DNA of 64,000 nucleotides, from the NCBI GenBank assembly GCA_910588845.1, contig CAJURU010000016.1, positions 3,774-67,773 on the forward strand, read 5' to 3'. The notes under the pieces were generated by a model. It saw only the letters and a list, made by a program, of their open reading frames with translations. It was not told the DNA's origin and searched no databases. Each line of letters starts with the position of its first letter. The stretch's first letter is position 1. Positions 52,482-61,410 of the stretch are shown piece by piece. The stretch is from an uncultured Lachnospiraceae bacterium. Lineage in GTDB: Bacteria; Bacillota; Clostridia; Lachnospirales; Lachnospiraceae. The translations under genes were made by a program, and so were the position numbers.

Positions 52482-53708
52482 TCACTTCGGCAGCTCCACC
52501 ACAAAGGTAACCTGCTCTTTCTCACTCTCCGCCGTTATCTCGCCGCCATGCCGTTTGACAATCTCTTTGGCAATGGCGAGCCCCAGCCCGGCGCCTCCCG
52601 TATTCGAGTTCCTCGCCTCATCCATGCGATAAAATTTCTCAAAAATAGAGGACAGCTTTTCCTTGGGAATCGTCTTTCCCTGGTTCTTAAATTTAACCAC
52701 AACCTTTCCCGACTCCATTTCTTCCAGGAAAATATGGATTTTTGTCTCTTCATAACTATAGGCAACCGCATTTTTGAGAATATTATTAAAAACCCGCGCC
52801 AGCTTCACCGGGTCGCCATAAACGGTCACATTTTCGTCCCCATGCAGTACCGCTTGATTCCCCTTCTGGCTAAGGAGCGGATAAAACTCTTCCATCATCT
52901 GCAAAAGCATATAGTACAAGTCAATCTTTTCCTTTTCCAGTACAATCTGCTGGATGTTATAGCGCGTAATCTCAAAAAATTCATTGATAAGCTGCTCCAA
53001 ACGGTTCGCTTTCTCCAAGGTGATATGGACGTATTTCGCTTTCTGTTCAAGCGGCATATCCGGCGCCTCTTCCAGAAGGCTCAGATAGCCAATCACAGAC
53101 GTCAGCGGCGTACGGATATCGTGCGCCAGATACATCACCAGGTTATTTTTGCGCTCCTCCGCAAGCTTTGCCTCCAACTCCCGCCGTTCTAACGTCTGGC
53201 GCAGCAGATTCAGCTTCTTCTCCATCGGCTCCATTTCCTGGGACAGAATAATCTCTTTTTCCTCCCCCTGGATTAATTTCTCAAGCCCCACGTCGATTTC
53301 ATTAAAATAACGCGTAAACCAGGACAACGACGCCCAGAACAGCAACATGAAACAGAGCGTTACGGCAATGAAAATAATCAGTACCATGTTTTCCCGCATA
53401 CCATACTGATAAATATTCCTGGCGTCATAATAGTCCAAATGAAAAACATTCTGTAAAAACAATACAATCCAATCTCCCACACGCCCAAACCAGAAACGGC
53501 GGTACAGCGTAAAAATAATGCAGAACGCCAACACCATCATGCCGAATGTGCGCAGGAAAACCTTGAATTTTAATTTCAGATAGCCGGATTTCTTTTTCCT
53601 ACCCGGCTTACCCGAAGATTCTTCAGACCTTGGGCTGCTTTGTGCCTCCTGCCCTTTCCCATTTTCTATTTCTGGATTTTCTGTCTCTCGTTGTCTTCTG
53701 ATTTCCAT
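52482..53708 (-). CDS. vanS: VanS-like sensor histidine kinase
   Basis: 408 residues. A basic cytoplasmic N-terminus, two membrane helices (about 55-70 and 110-130) around a short outer loop, a HAMP-like linker, then the H-box VMYLAHDIRTPLTSVIGYLS (phospho-His), N-box VFNNILKNAVAYS, G1 region IFEKFYRMDEARNSNTGGAG with GLGLAIAKEIVKRHGG. Similar to VanS of VanG/VanA types as remembered. It follows the response regulator by 28 bases. It should control phosphorylation of VanR. Confidence 0.85.
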   Translation of the reverse strand: MEIRRQRETENPEIENGKGQEAQSSPRSEESSGKPGRKKKSGYLKLKFKVFLRTFGMMVLAFCIIFTLYRRFWFGRVGDWIVLFLQNVFHLDYYDARNIYQYGMRENMVLIIFIAVTLCFMLLFWASLSWFTRYFNEIDVGLEKLIQGEEKEIILSQEMEPMEKKLNLLRQTLERRELEAKLAEERKNNLVMYLAHDIRTPLTSVIGYLSLLEEAPDMPLEQKAKYVHITLEKANRLEQLINEFFEITRYNIQQIVLEKEKIDLYYMLLQMMEEFYPLLSQKGNQAVLHGDENVTVYGDPVKLARVFNNILKNAVAYSYEETKIHIFLEEMESGKVVVKFKNQGKTIPKEKLSSIFEKFYRMDEARNSNTGGAGLGLAIAKEIVKRHGGEITAESEKEQVTFVVELPK

Positions 53709-53736
53709 GGTAAAACCTTCCGTTTCTTTGTGATAA

Positions 53737-54444
53737 TCAGTTCTCGATTTTGTAACCTACTCCCCAGATCGTCTTAATATATTTGGGACGTTCCACGGAA
53801 TCATTCATCTTCTCCCGCAGATGGCGGATGTGCACGGTAATCGTATTATTGCTCTTGCTGTAATACTCATCCTGCCAGATTTCATGGAACAATTCCTCTG
53901 AGCTCACCACTTCTCCCTTACGCTGACAGAGAATTTTCAAAATGGAAAACTCTGTCGGCGTTAAATTGAGCGGTTTCTCATCCAACTGGCACTCATGCGT
54001 CTTGATATTGATTACCAGCCCGCCGTGCACTAAAAGCGCAGGGTCTTCCTCAACCACGCTTTGAGACTGATTATTATACCTCTTGTACCGCCTTAACTGT
54101 GCTTTCACCCTTGCCACCAGCTCCAACGGCCGAAACGGCTTCGTCATATAGTCGTCCGCCCCCAACATTAACCCACGGATTTTATCTATCTCTTCGTCCT
54201 TTGCCGTCAACATAATCACCGGATAATTATGGCTTTTTCGTATTTCCTTGCAAAGCTCCAATCCATCAATCCCGGGCAGCATAATATCTAAAATAGCCAT
54301 GTCAAAAACTTCTGTCTGAATCTGCTCCATGGCCTCCTTTGACGTATAGCAGACCTTGGCCTCAAAATTCTCGCTCTCTAAATAAAACGCCACCAGATCG
54401 GCAATCTCTTTTTCATCATCGACAATTAAAATTTTATCACTCAA
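53737..54444 (-). CDS. vanR: VanR-like OmpR-family response regulator
   Basis: 235 residues. Receiver domain: KILIVDDEKEIADLV, phosphoacceptor Asp in MAILDIMLPGIDG, PVIMLTAKDEEIDKI, KPF loop TKPFRPLELVARV. C-terminal winged helix: LTPTEFSILKILCQRKGEVV and NNTITVHIRHLREKMND, YIKTIWGVGYKIE. The start codon is TTG 54444 (SDKILIVDDE), eight bases after GGAAGGAG; the earlier TTG at 54471 lacks a site. An extended -10 (TGATACAAT) lies about 60 bases upstream. Targets likely include the ligase operon, though no VanR box was verified. Confidence 0.87.
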   Translation of the reverse strand: MSDKILIVDDEKEIADLVAFYLESENFEAKVCYTSKEAMEQIQTEVFDMAILDIMLPGIDGLELCKEIRKSHNYPVIMLTAKDEEIDKIRGLMLGADDYMTKPFRPLELVARVKAQLRRYKRYNNQSQSVVEEDPALLVHGGLVINIKTHECQLDEKPLNLTPTEFSILKILCQRKGEVVSSEELFHEIWQDEYYSKSNNTITVHIRHLREKMNDSVERPKYIKTIWGVGYKIEN

Positions 54445-54620
54445 CGAAATTTCTCCTTCCAAAACGCTCAATTATGAATAGTTACTGTACATTGTATCAC
54501 GGCTTATTAATAAAATCCTCACTAATTTCCTGTTTTAATATTAAGATTTTCTTAAAGGCCTTACCTCTGGAACCCTTGAAAAATGGGGGTTTTTAGTATC
54601 TTGTCGTGGGAGGTTTCCAA

Positions 54621-54649
54621 AAGAAAAGAGCGGTGGCAAGTTCCGCTCT
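54621..54649 (-). terminator. Terminator of the small RHH operon
   Basis: AGAGCGG (54627-54633) and CCGCTCT (54643-54649) form the stem; the minus strand continues TTTTCTTTT. It lies seven bases after the stop of the 83-codon gene. Confidence 0.75.
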
Positions 54650-54655
54650 CTTTTC

Positions 54656-54904
54656 CTAATCTTCTAAGTATTGCTGAATGTGTTCCAGTACCCTGTCAAT
54701 CTTACTGTTTTTCTTCTCTACGTCCTCGCTGTCCCTTGCTTCTATCAGATCGTCTTTCACAAAGTTCATAAGCAGCTTCATTTCCTTTTGGCTGATTGCC
54801 ATTTCGTCCATTACCTCCAATATTCTGTGTTCTCCTTTCCGTCCATCAAATTTACTTGCCTCATCTGATAATTCTATCAGAATATATTCGTACGAATATT
54901 TCAA
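54656..54904 (-). CDS. Unknown 82-residue protein coupled to an RHH protein
   Basis: Acidic helical protein (MDEMAISQKEMKLLMNFVKD, SKIDRVLEHIQQYLED). Start is TTG at 54902-54904, overlapping the stop of the upstream gene (TTGA). The palindrome ATATTCGTACGAATAT (54884-54899) lies within its first codons. No toxin motif is seen, so a toxin-antitoxin role is unsupported. Confidence 0.6.
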   Translation of the reverse strand: MKYSYEYILIELSDEASKFDGRKGEHRILEVMDEMAISQKEMKLLMNFVKDDLIEARDSEDVEKKNSKIDRVLEHIQQYLED

Positions 54905-55083
54905 ATCTTTTTTATATTTTCTTTTATGATTCTCCGTATAAATCCGTTTATACTTTCCCCTGTATGATCGGTATATTCTTTTAATGCTTCGTATTCCTCT
55001 ATTTTCATATCTAACGGAATCCGCTTATATGCTTTTGCCTTATACTTCAGCGTTGCCCTTACTTGCGCTTCACTGGTAGACAT
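54901..55083 (-). CDS. Ribbon-helix-helix DNA-binding protein
   Basis: 60 residues with an Arc/CopG-like fold: beta strand YKRIPLDMKIEEYEAL and helix pair TGESINGFIRRIIKEN. Such proteins are dimeric repressors, often antitoxins. AAAGGAG lies about twelve bases before the ATG. It is first in a two-gene unit and probably binds the ATATTCGTAC repeats upstream. Confidence 0.75.
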   Translation of the reverse strand: MSTSEAQVRATLKYKAKAYKRIPLDMKIEEYEALKEYTDHTGESINGFIRRIIKENIKKI

Positions 55084-55122
55084 ATCCCCACACTCCTTTC
55101 AAAATAATAGTATCACAATTTT

Positions 55123-55169
55123 TATATTCGTACAATTATATAATATGCACAGTTTATATTCGTACGATT
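55123..55169. promoter_or_regulatory. Repeated operator at the RHH promoter
   Basis: TATATTCGTACAATT (55123-55137) and TATATTCGTACGATT (55155-55169) are direct repeats 32 bases apart, three helical turns. A -35 TTGTAC/-10 TACTAT pair for the minus strand uses the first copy as its -35. The same core (ATTCGTACGAAT) is a perfect palindrome at 54884-54899. Confidence 0.6.
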
Positions 55170-55280
55170 TGTTCATTTTTGTCTAATATATTTGAAAATG
55201 CCACAGCGTTCCCTCTCATAAAATCTACCATTGCCCCCCACGACAGAATCCTTTATAATGATACAAAAAAGGAGATTGCC

Positions 55281-57077
55281 ATGAAAAAAGAATATGTGAT
55301 GGGGAACGGCGCAATTGCGCTTGGCGCCCTCGCCGCCGGCATTAATCTAGTGTCTGGCTATCCGGGAACCCCTTCCTCAGAAATTATTGAAACAATCAGC
55401 AAATACAAGCAGGGAACTATACATGTAGAATGGTCTGTAAATGAGAAAGCAGCCATGGAAGTTGCTGCCAGCGCCTCTTATTCCGGCGCAAGAACACTAG
55501 TTACCATGAAACAAGTCGGGCTAAACGTAGCCTCCGATCCCCTGATGTCGCTGGCATATGTGGGCGTCAAGGGCGGCATGGTAATTGTGTCCGCCGATGA
55601 TCCGGGACCTATCTCGTCTCAGACAGAACAAGACACGAGAATGTTCGCCAGTTTCTGCCGCATCCCGGTATTTGATCCGTCTTCGCCGGAAGAAGCCTTT
55701 ACCATGATTCAGGACGCCTTTGATTACTCGGAAAAATACCATACGCCTGTTTTGTTCCGTCCTACTACGCGGGTATGCCATGCATATGCCTCTGTAGAAA
55801 TCAGTGAAACAACCCGTCCCAGACAATACGAAGGATTTATCAAAGACTCCGGAAAATGGGTGATTTTTCCACGCCTTTCCTTCGCCAACCACGCTATGAT
55901 CGAGAAGCGAAATCCCCGGATTGGTAAGGACTTCTCTACATACTCAGGCAATACCGTAGAAGGCTCCGGGAACAAAGCTGTATTTACCGGGGGAATCAGT
56001 TATGCCTATGCTAAGGAATATCTGAAAGATTACCCCGATGTAAAATTGTGCAAGATTTCCACCCCCTACCCATTTCCTGAAGATTTTGCTCTCAAATGTT
56101 TGGAGGGCGTAGACGAAGTATTATGTTTTGAAGAATTAAGCCCCTTTCTTGAATCGGAATTGTTAAAACTTGTAGGAACGCACAATCTTCCTATCAGGAT
56201 ATACGGCAAAATTACCGGGCATATCGCGGCCAGCGGTGAAAATTCCGCTGACTATGCCGCGCAAGCGCTGCGGTCATTTTTAGGACATTTTGTCGTCAAT
56301 TCCGGCATAGATTCTTCCGACGCACCCACGCTGCCCATGCGCCCGCCCGTACTTTGCGCAGGCTGTCCCCACCGGGCATCCTTCTATGCCGTCAAGAAGG
56401 CCATGGAAGGACAGAAAAGCTATTTCTGCGGCGATATCGGATGTTATACGCTGGGCAACGCCATGCCGCTGGATATGGTCGACACATGTCTGTGCATGGG
56501 CGCTGGGATCACCATGGCGCAGGGCTTCCACTGGACAGATCCGGAAAGCGCCTGTTTCGCCTTTGTCGGAGATTCCACATTTTTCGCCTCCGGCATGACC
56601 GGGGTCGTCAACGCCATTTATAATGAAGCCGACATGGTACTCTGCGTGCTGGATAATTCCACGACCGCTATGACCGGACACCAGCCCCATCCCGGAACAG
56701 GGCGCAATATGATGGGACATATCGTCGATAAAATCAGCATTGAGAAAATCCTCGAAGGCATGGGCGTCAGCAAAATTGTCACCGTCGACCCCTTGGATTT
56801 TACGAAAAGCGTTGAGGTTGTGAAAGAATGCGCCTCACATAAGGGCGTCAAAGCCATTATTTTTAAATCCCCATGCATCGCCATCAGTAAGCCGGACAAA
56901 CAAATGCAGATTTCTGACAAATGTATCCAGTGTAAGAAATGCATCCGCGAAATCGGCTGTCCCGCTCTTATCACCGTGGACGGAAAAGTTGCGATTGATA
57001 CGGGACTTTGTACCGGCTGCGGGCTTTGCAGCCAAATCTGTCCGGTAAATGCGATTGGAGGTGACACTCATGAATAA
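55281..57077 (+). CDS. iorA: Indolepyruvate:ferredoxin oxidoreductase alpha subunit
   Basis: Oxygen-sensitive thiamine-diphosphate enzyme that decarboxylates aryl-pyruvates to aryl-acetyl-CoA, reducing ferredoxin. 598 residues: pyrimidine-binding domain (SGYPGTPSSEIIETI, VEWSVNEKAAMEVA), CoA/CxxC region LCAGCPHRASFYAV, TPP-binding GDIGCYTLGN and VLDNSTTAMTGHQPHPGTG, and two C-terminal 4Fe-4S motifs (CIQCKKCIREIGCP, CTGCGLCSQICP). The start ATG 55281 follows AAGGAG; frames upstream to 55179 are not supported. Overlaps iorB by eight bases. Confidence 0.94.
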   Translation: MKKEYVMGNGAIALGALAAGINLVSGYPGTPSSEIIETISKYKQGTIHVEWSVNEKAAMEVAASASYSGARTLVTMKQVGLNVASDPLMSLAYVGVKGGMVIVSADDPGPISSQTEQDTRMFASFCRIPVFDPSSPEEAFTMIQDAFDYSEKYHTPVLFRPTTRVCHAYASVEISETTRPRQYEGFIKDSGKWVIFPRLSFANHAMIEKRNPRIGKDFSTYSGNTVEGSGNKAVFTGGISYAYAKEYLKDYPDVKLCKISTPYPFPEDFALKCLEGVDEVLCFEELSPFLESELLKLVGTHNLPIRIYGKITGHIAASGENSADYAAQALRSFLGHFVVNSGIDSSDAPTLPMRPPVLCAGCPHRASFYAVKKAMEGQKSYFCGDIGCYTLGNAMPLDMVDTCLCMGAGITMAQGFHWTDPESACFAFVGDSTFFASGMTGVVNAIYNEADMVLCVLDNSTTAMTGHQPHPGTGRNMMGHIVDKISIEKILEGMGVSKIVTVDPLDFTKSVEVVKECASHKGVKAIIFKSPCIAISKPDKQMQISDKCIQCKKCIREIGCPALITVDGKVAIDTGLCTGCGLCSQICPVNAIGGDTHE

Positions 57078-57663
57078 AGACATTTTAGTTTGCGGCGTAG
57101 GCGGACAGGGAACAGTCCTTGCATCCAAACTTATCGCCTCTGCCGCTATGAATCTTGGTAATACCGTTCACTCCGCCGAGACCATCGGCATGGCGCAGCG
57201 CGGCGGCTCAGTCACAAGCCACATCCGCATTGGCGAACAGGCTTATTCACCGATGATTCCCCATGGCAGCGCAGACGTTCTTCTTGCCTTTGAGCCCGCA
57301 GAAGCCGTGCGCAATCTCGCATACCTCAAGCAAGACGGTATCGTCATCGTCAACAGCGTGCCGGTAAAACCGGTGACAGAATCGCTACATGACACAGGCT
57401 ATGATGGCAGCGATATGCTTACATATCTGCAAAAAAAATGCCAATGCATAATTGTAGACGCCAAAAAACTATGCGCTGATTTTGGCAGCACACGCTATTT
57501 CAATGTCGCCATCCTCGGCGTTGCCATAGGCACTGGCAGATTAGGGCTTGATGCGAAAACAGTTTTAAATGAAATCGAAGCACGCGTACCTGCTAAATTT
57601 GCCGAGACGAACAAAGCCGCATTTCTAGCCGGCGTCAATATTGGGGAAACTACACTGTCATAA
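57070..57663 (+). CDS. iorB: Indolepyruvate oxidoreductase beta subunit
   Basis: 197 residues. Gamma/2-oxoacid oxidoreductase domain: ILVCGVGGQGTVLASKLIA, SAETIGMAQRGGSVTSHIRIG, DVLLAFEPAEAVRN and YFNVAILGVAIGTGRLGLD. Together with IorA forms the enzyme for phenylpyruvate, hydroxyphenylpyruvate and indolepyruvate. GGAGG lies nine bases before ATG 57070. Followed by a ligase 45 bases on. Confidence 0.93.
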   Translation: MNKDILVCGVGGQGTVLASKLIASAAMNLGNTVHSAETIGMAQRGGSVTSHIRIGEQAYSPMIPHGSADVLLAFEPAEAVRNLAYLKQDGIVIVNSVPVKPVTESLHDTGYDGSDMLTYLQKKCQCIIVDAKKLCADFGSTRYFNVAILGVAIGTGRLGLDAKTVLNEIEARVPAKFAETNKAAFLAGVNIGETTLS

Positions 57664-57707
57664 GCCTTTATCGTTACAACATAATTATAGAAAGGACATA
57701 GAATTTC

Positions 57708-58952
57708 ATGGAATTGAACAATACACAATTGAGCCAGATAGACGCCCAAGTGAAGCGACTGGTAAAAACCGACAGCTACTACGGCAAAATTTACCGTGAA
57801 CTTGGTATCACTGGCATTGATAGCCAGAAAGATTTTGAAAATCTGCCATTTTCCAGCAAAGATGATTTGAGAAATGCTTATCCACTCGGCATACAGGCGG
57901 CGCCGGATGAAGACGTTGTCCGTATTCACTCCTCTTCCGGGACAACCGGCAAACCGGTCATCATCCCCTACACCGCAAAGGACGTGGATGACTGGGCGAT
58001 TATGTTTGCCAGATGTTATGAAACTGCCGGTATCACCAACCGAGACCGCATCCAAATCACACCCGGATACGGCTTATGGACAGCCGGCATCGGCTTTCAA
58101 GCTGGCTGTGAAAAATTGGGAGCTATGTGCATCCCTATGGGACCCGGCAACACGGATAAACAGTTACAGATGATGGAAGACTTGAAAACAACGGTCATAA
58201 CCGCCACTTCCTCCTATGCGCTGCTGCTCTCAGAAGAGATAAACAAGCGTGGCATCAAAAACAAAATCTGCCTCAAAAAAGGCGTCTTCGGTTCTGAACG
58301 TTGGAGTGAGAAAATGCGCAACACCATCAAAGAAAATCTCGGCATTGAGCTCTACGATATCTACGGTCTTACGGAAATTTATGGTCCCGGTATCGGTATC
58401 AACTGCGAGCACGAAACTGGAATGCATTACTGGGACGATTATATTTATATTGAAATCATAGACCCCAAGACAGGCAAGCCTGTAGCGGACGGTAAAGAAG
58501 GAGAAATCGTCATTACTACCCTGGTAAAAGAAGGCGCGCCGCTTCTGCGCTTCCGCACACATGACATTTCACGGATTATCCCTGGCGAATGTCCCTGCGG
58601 CAGACATTTTCCGCGCCTCGATATCATCAAAGGGCGCAGCGACGATATGTTCAAGGTTCACGGCGTCAATATGTTCCCCAGCCAGATCGAGGACTTATTG
58701 CAGCTTGTGGACGGCGCTTCCAGCGAGTACAATGTAACCATTGCCCATGACGATTCCAAAAATAAAGACATCATGATTGTAACCGTGGAGGTAGAAGGAC
58801 GTGTAGATTTTGAAGACGCGGCAGATAAGATTCGCAATTTATTCAAATCACGGATCGGCGTCACCCCCAAGATAACGGTTGTCCCGGTGAGAACACTGCC
58901 CAGAAGTGAGAAAAAGACAAAACGTGTGACAGATTACCGATACGATAAATAA
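57708..58952 (+). CDS. paaK: Phenylacetate-CoA ligase-like enzyme
   Basis: AMP-forming acyl-CoA ligase, 414 residues. P-loop-like IHSSSGTTGKPVIIPYT, DIYGLTEIYGPGIGINC, RLDIIKGRSDDMFKVHGVN and C-terminal catalytic RSEKKTKRVTDYR. After iorAB it may run in the ATP-forming direction or activate aryl acids, as is common in amino-acid fermenters. Ribosome site GAAAGGAC precedes the ATG. Confidence 0.9.
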   Translation: MELNNTQLSQIDAQVKRLVKTDSYYGKIYRELGITGIDSQKDFENLPFSSKDDLRNAYPLGIQAAPDEDVVRIHSSSGTTGKPVIIPYTAKDVDDWAIMFARCYETAGITNRDRIQITPGYGLWTAGIGFQAGCEKLGAMCIPMGPGNTDKQLQMMEDLKTTVITATSSYALLLSEEINKRGIKNKICLKKGVFGSERWSEKMRNTIKENLGIELYDIYGLTEIYGPGIGINCEHETGMHYWDDYIYIEIIDPKTGKPVADGKEGEIVITTLVKEGAPLLRFRTHDISRIIPGECPCGRHFPRLDIIKGRSDDMFKVHGVNMFPSQIEDLLQLVDGASSEYNVTIAHDDSKNKDIMIVTVEVEGRVDFEDAADKIRNLFKSRIGVTPKITVVPVRTLPRSEKKTKRVTDYRYDK

Positions 58953-58961
58953 CATACATTT

Positions 58962-60050
58962 CTATAATTTTTTCAGGGCGTCTTTCATTTGAGGCGCCCT
59001 CCTCTCATACACAGCAATGATTTTTGCTATTTCTTCCCTATCTATGCTGCCTTTATTTTCCGCATAGAGTGCAAGAAACAGCATTACCATCTTCGTCTTA
59101 ACGATTCCGTAACGCAAACACCTGGTAAAACTATAATCTTCATAGATATCAAGAAAATTAGTCAACAAATAATACTCAAAATACCGATTGAGCATCTTAT
59201 CCAGCCCAGGAAGTTTCTGATATAAGCCATCCTGCAAGGCACGCAATTTCCTGCCGGCAGCTCCCGGATTGAGCCTGCCTAGAATGCCAACCTCCCTGAT
59301 ATATTTTTTACAAAGCTTATAGAGAAAATTAGAGATTACTCTCAGATTGGGATGGTAAAAGCCTTCAAAAAACAGTTTATTAATTTCCTCTATACCGATT
59401 GTAAAACATTCTCCAGAGGAATAATCTATAGGACTTGGAAGCCCACCGTCAGCGGTCGCCATGTTAAGGCAGGCAGACTGCGCGTCCCTTCCATAGCCAA
59501 GGATTGCCATGCTGTCAAATCTCATACCGTCTCTAAGCATTGCCGTCAATTCTGCCCTTGATTTCACCAGATAATTCAGAAAATTCTTATCGTCATTCGT
59601 CGTATTGACTTCATACTCAGGCACACCTTCTATTATATGATATTCAAACGGCTTATCAGAATAGGCACATTCCAAAAAAAGTTTTACCGCCTCCGGGCAA
59701 GCCAGATACAATGTTTCCTCACAAAAAAAGCTGAGGTTATACAGCTGCCGTGGAAACTGTACGCACACGGCAGGCATATAATTTTCCCCATGCTTTTTCT
59801 GTATACTGCAAAGGCGGTCGTTTCCCCAAAACGGGCATCTGCCGAATGGACTTCGGAAAGAAGCGGTCTGCTCGCCTCTCTTGAGGAAAATCCGAAGCTT
59901 TGTGCCAAAAAGCCCTTTTTCATGCAGATATTTCATATATACATCGTGATTGATGGGAATCTTCCAGCCCTGACAGCAATTTATGGAACATCTTTGACCT
60001 GCGCACTGAAACTCATCAAAAATGGAGATTCGTCTGATTTCACGCTTCAT
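58962..60050 (-). CDS. FliB-like (flagellin lysine N-methylase family) protein
   Basis: 362 residues. Cysteine-rich start FQCAGQRCSINCCQGWKIPI, then GRCPFWGNDRLCSIQKKHGE and VCVQFPRQLY, the probable metal-binding motif of the FliB/YkgJ-like family. Relatives methylate flagellin lysines, but no flagellar genes are in view and many family members have no known substrate. Start ATG 60050 overlaps purD by eleven bases, so it is translated from the purine operon. The last part is helical. Confidence 0.78.
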   Translation of the reverse strand: MKREIRRISIFDEFQCAGQRCSINCCQGWKIPINHDVYMKYLHEKGLFGTKLRIFLKRGEQTASFRSPFGRCPFWGNDRLCSIQKKHGENYMPAVCVQFPRQLYNLSFFCEETLYLACPEAVKLFLECAYSDKPFEYHIIEGVPEYEVNTTNDDKNFLNYLVKSRAELTAMLRDGMRFDSMAILGYGRDAQSACLNMATADGGLPSPIDYSSGECFTIGIEEINKLFFEGFYHPNLRVISNFLYKLCKKYIREVGILGRLNPGAAGRKLRALQDGLYQKLPGLDKMLNRYFEYYLLTNFLDIYEDYSFTRCLRYGIVKTKMVMLFLALYAENKGSIDREEIAKIIAVYERRAPQMKDALKKL

Positions 60051-61311
60051 CAATCGCTTTCCCGATATCATTTCTCATATACTTATTATCAAAGGTAACC
60101 CACTCCGTTGCCTTATATGCATTTGCACGCGCTTCTTTCAAATCATTTCCCTTGGCGGTAATGCCCAGAACGCGCCCGCCGTTGGTGACAATCTTGCCAT
60201 CTTTGAGCGCTGTGCCCGCATGGAAACAATAATAGCCGTCCTGCGTATCAAATTTGTCCATGCCCTTAATTTCATATCCTTTCTCGTAAGACACCGGATA
60301 ACCGTCTGACGCCAACACTACACAGACCGCGGCATTGTCCTCAAACTGCAAATCTATTTCATCCAACCTTCCCTCTACGCATGCCTCCATTACTTCTATC
60401 ATATCATTTTTCATGCGCGGCAGTACCACCTGTGCCTCCGGGTCACCGAAGCGCGCATTGTATTCTAATACCTTGGGGCCGTCCTTCGTCAACATCAAAC
60501 CGAAGAAGATAATGCCCACAAAAGGTCTGCCCTCCGCCGCCATAGCGTCCACAGTTGCCTGATAAATATATTTCTTACAGAACTCGTCCACTTCCGGAGT
60601 GTAGAATGGACTGGGAGAAAATGTACCCATGCCGCCAGTATTTAAGCCCTGATCGCCATCCTTGGCGCGTTTATGATCCTGCGCAGAGGACATGATCTTA
60701 ATCGTCTTTCCATCCACAAAGGAAAGTACCGATACTTCGCGCCCCGTCATAAACTCTTCCACTACCATATGATTTCCGGCAGAACCGAACTTCTTATCCT
60801 CCATAATCTCCTTGACGCCAGCTTTCGCCTCCTCCAAGGTCTTACAGATTAACACGCCCTTCCCTAATGCAAGGCCGTCCGCTTTCAGCACGATTGGCAT
60901 TTTAGCATTTTCGAGATATGCAAGCGCCTTCGCCGGGTCGTCAAAGGTCTCATACGCTGCCGTCGGAATCTTGTATTTCTTCATCAAATCTTTGGAAAAA
61001 GCTTTGCTGCCCTCTAAAATAGCCGCGTTTTTCCTGGGACCAAATACCGTAAGTCCCTCCGCCTCAAAAGCATCCACAACGCCGCCTACCAGCGGATCAT
61101 CCATACCGATTATCGTGAAATCTATTTCCTTCTCTTTGGCAAAAGAAACTAATTTATCAAACTCCATTGCGCCGATAGACACGCATTCCGCAATCTGCCC
61201 AATGCCCGCATTTCCCGGCGCACAGTAAATTTTATCTACCTTAGGGCTCTTTGCCGCACTAACGGCTATTGCGTGCTCACGCCCGCCGCTTCCTACAATC
61301 AATACTTTCAT
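60040..61311 (-). CDS. purD: Phosphoribosylamine-glycine ligase
   Basis: ATP-grasp enzyme of purine synthesis: 5-phosphoribosylamine + glycine to GAR. 423 residues: MKVLIVGSGGREHAI, IDFTIIGMDDPLVGGVVDAF, FGPRKNAAILEGSKAFSKDL, VLKADGLALGKGV, DGDQGLNTGGMGTFSPSPFY and VLEYNARFGDPEAQVVLPR. ATG 61311 follows AAAGGAG by six bases. Located 99 bases after purN. Confidence 0.96.
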   Translation of the reverse strand: MKVLIVGSGGREHAIAVSAAKSPKVDKIYCAPGNAGIGQIAECVSIGAMEFDKLVSFAKEKEIDFTIIGMDDPLVGGVVDAFEAEGLTVFGPRKNAAILEGSKAFSKDLMKKYKIPTAAYETFDDPAKALAYLENAKMPIVLKADGLALGKGVLICKTLEEAKAGVKEIMEDKKFGSAGNHMVVEEFMTGREVSVLSFVDGKTIKIMSSAQDHKRAKDGDQGLNTGGMGTFSPSPFYTPEVDEFCKKYIYQATVDAMAAEGRPFVGIIFFGLMLTKDGPKVLEYNARFGDPEAQVVLPRMKNDMIEVMEACVEGRLDEIDLQFEDNAAVCVVLASDGYPVSYEKGYEIKGMDKFDTQDGYYCFHAGTALKDGKIVTNGGRVLGITAKGNDLKEARANAYKATEWVTFDNKYMRNDIGKAIDEA

Positions 61312-61410
61312 TCTGTTCTCCTTTTCACAACTGCATACGAAAACTTCTCGCAACAGCTCAATCGTCACACATATAAATGCATATTTTCATTAATACACTC
61401 ATGCTTTTTC

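Noticed and set aside
54656..55083. Type II toxin-antitoxin pair
   Set aside because: The RHH gene is antitoxin-like, but the second protein has no toxin fold I recognise and is acidic and helical.
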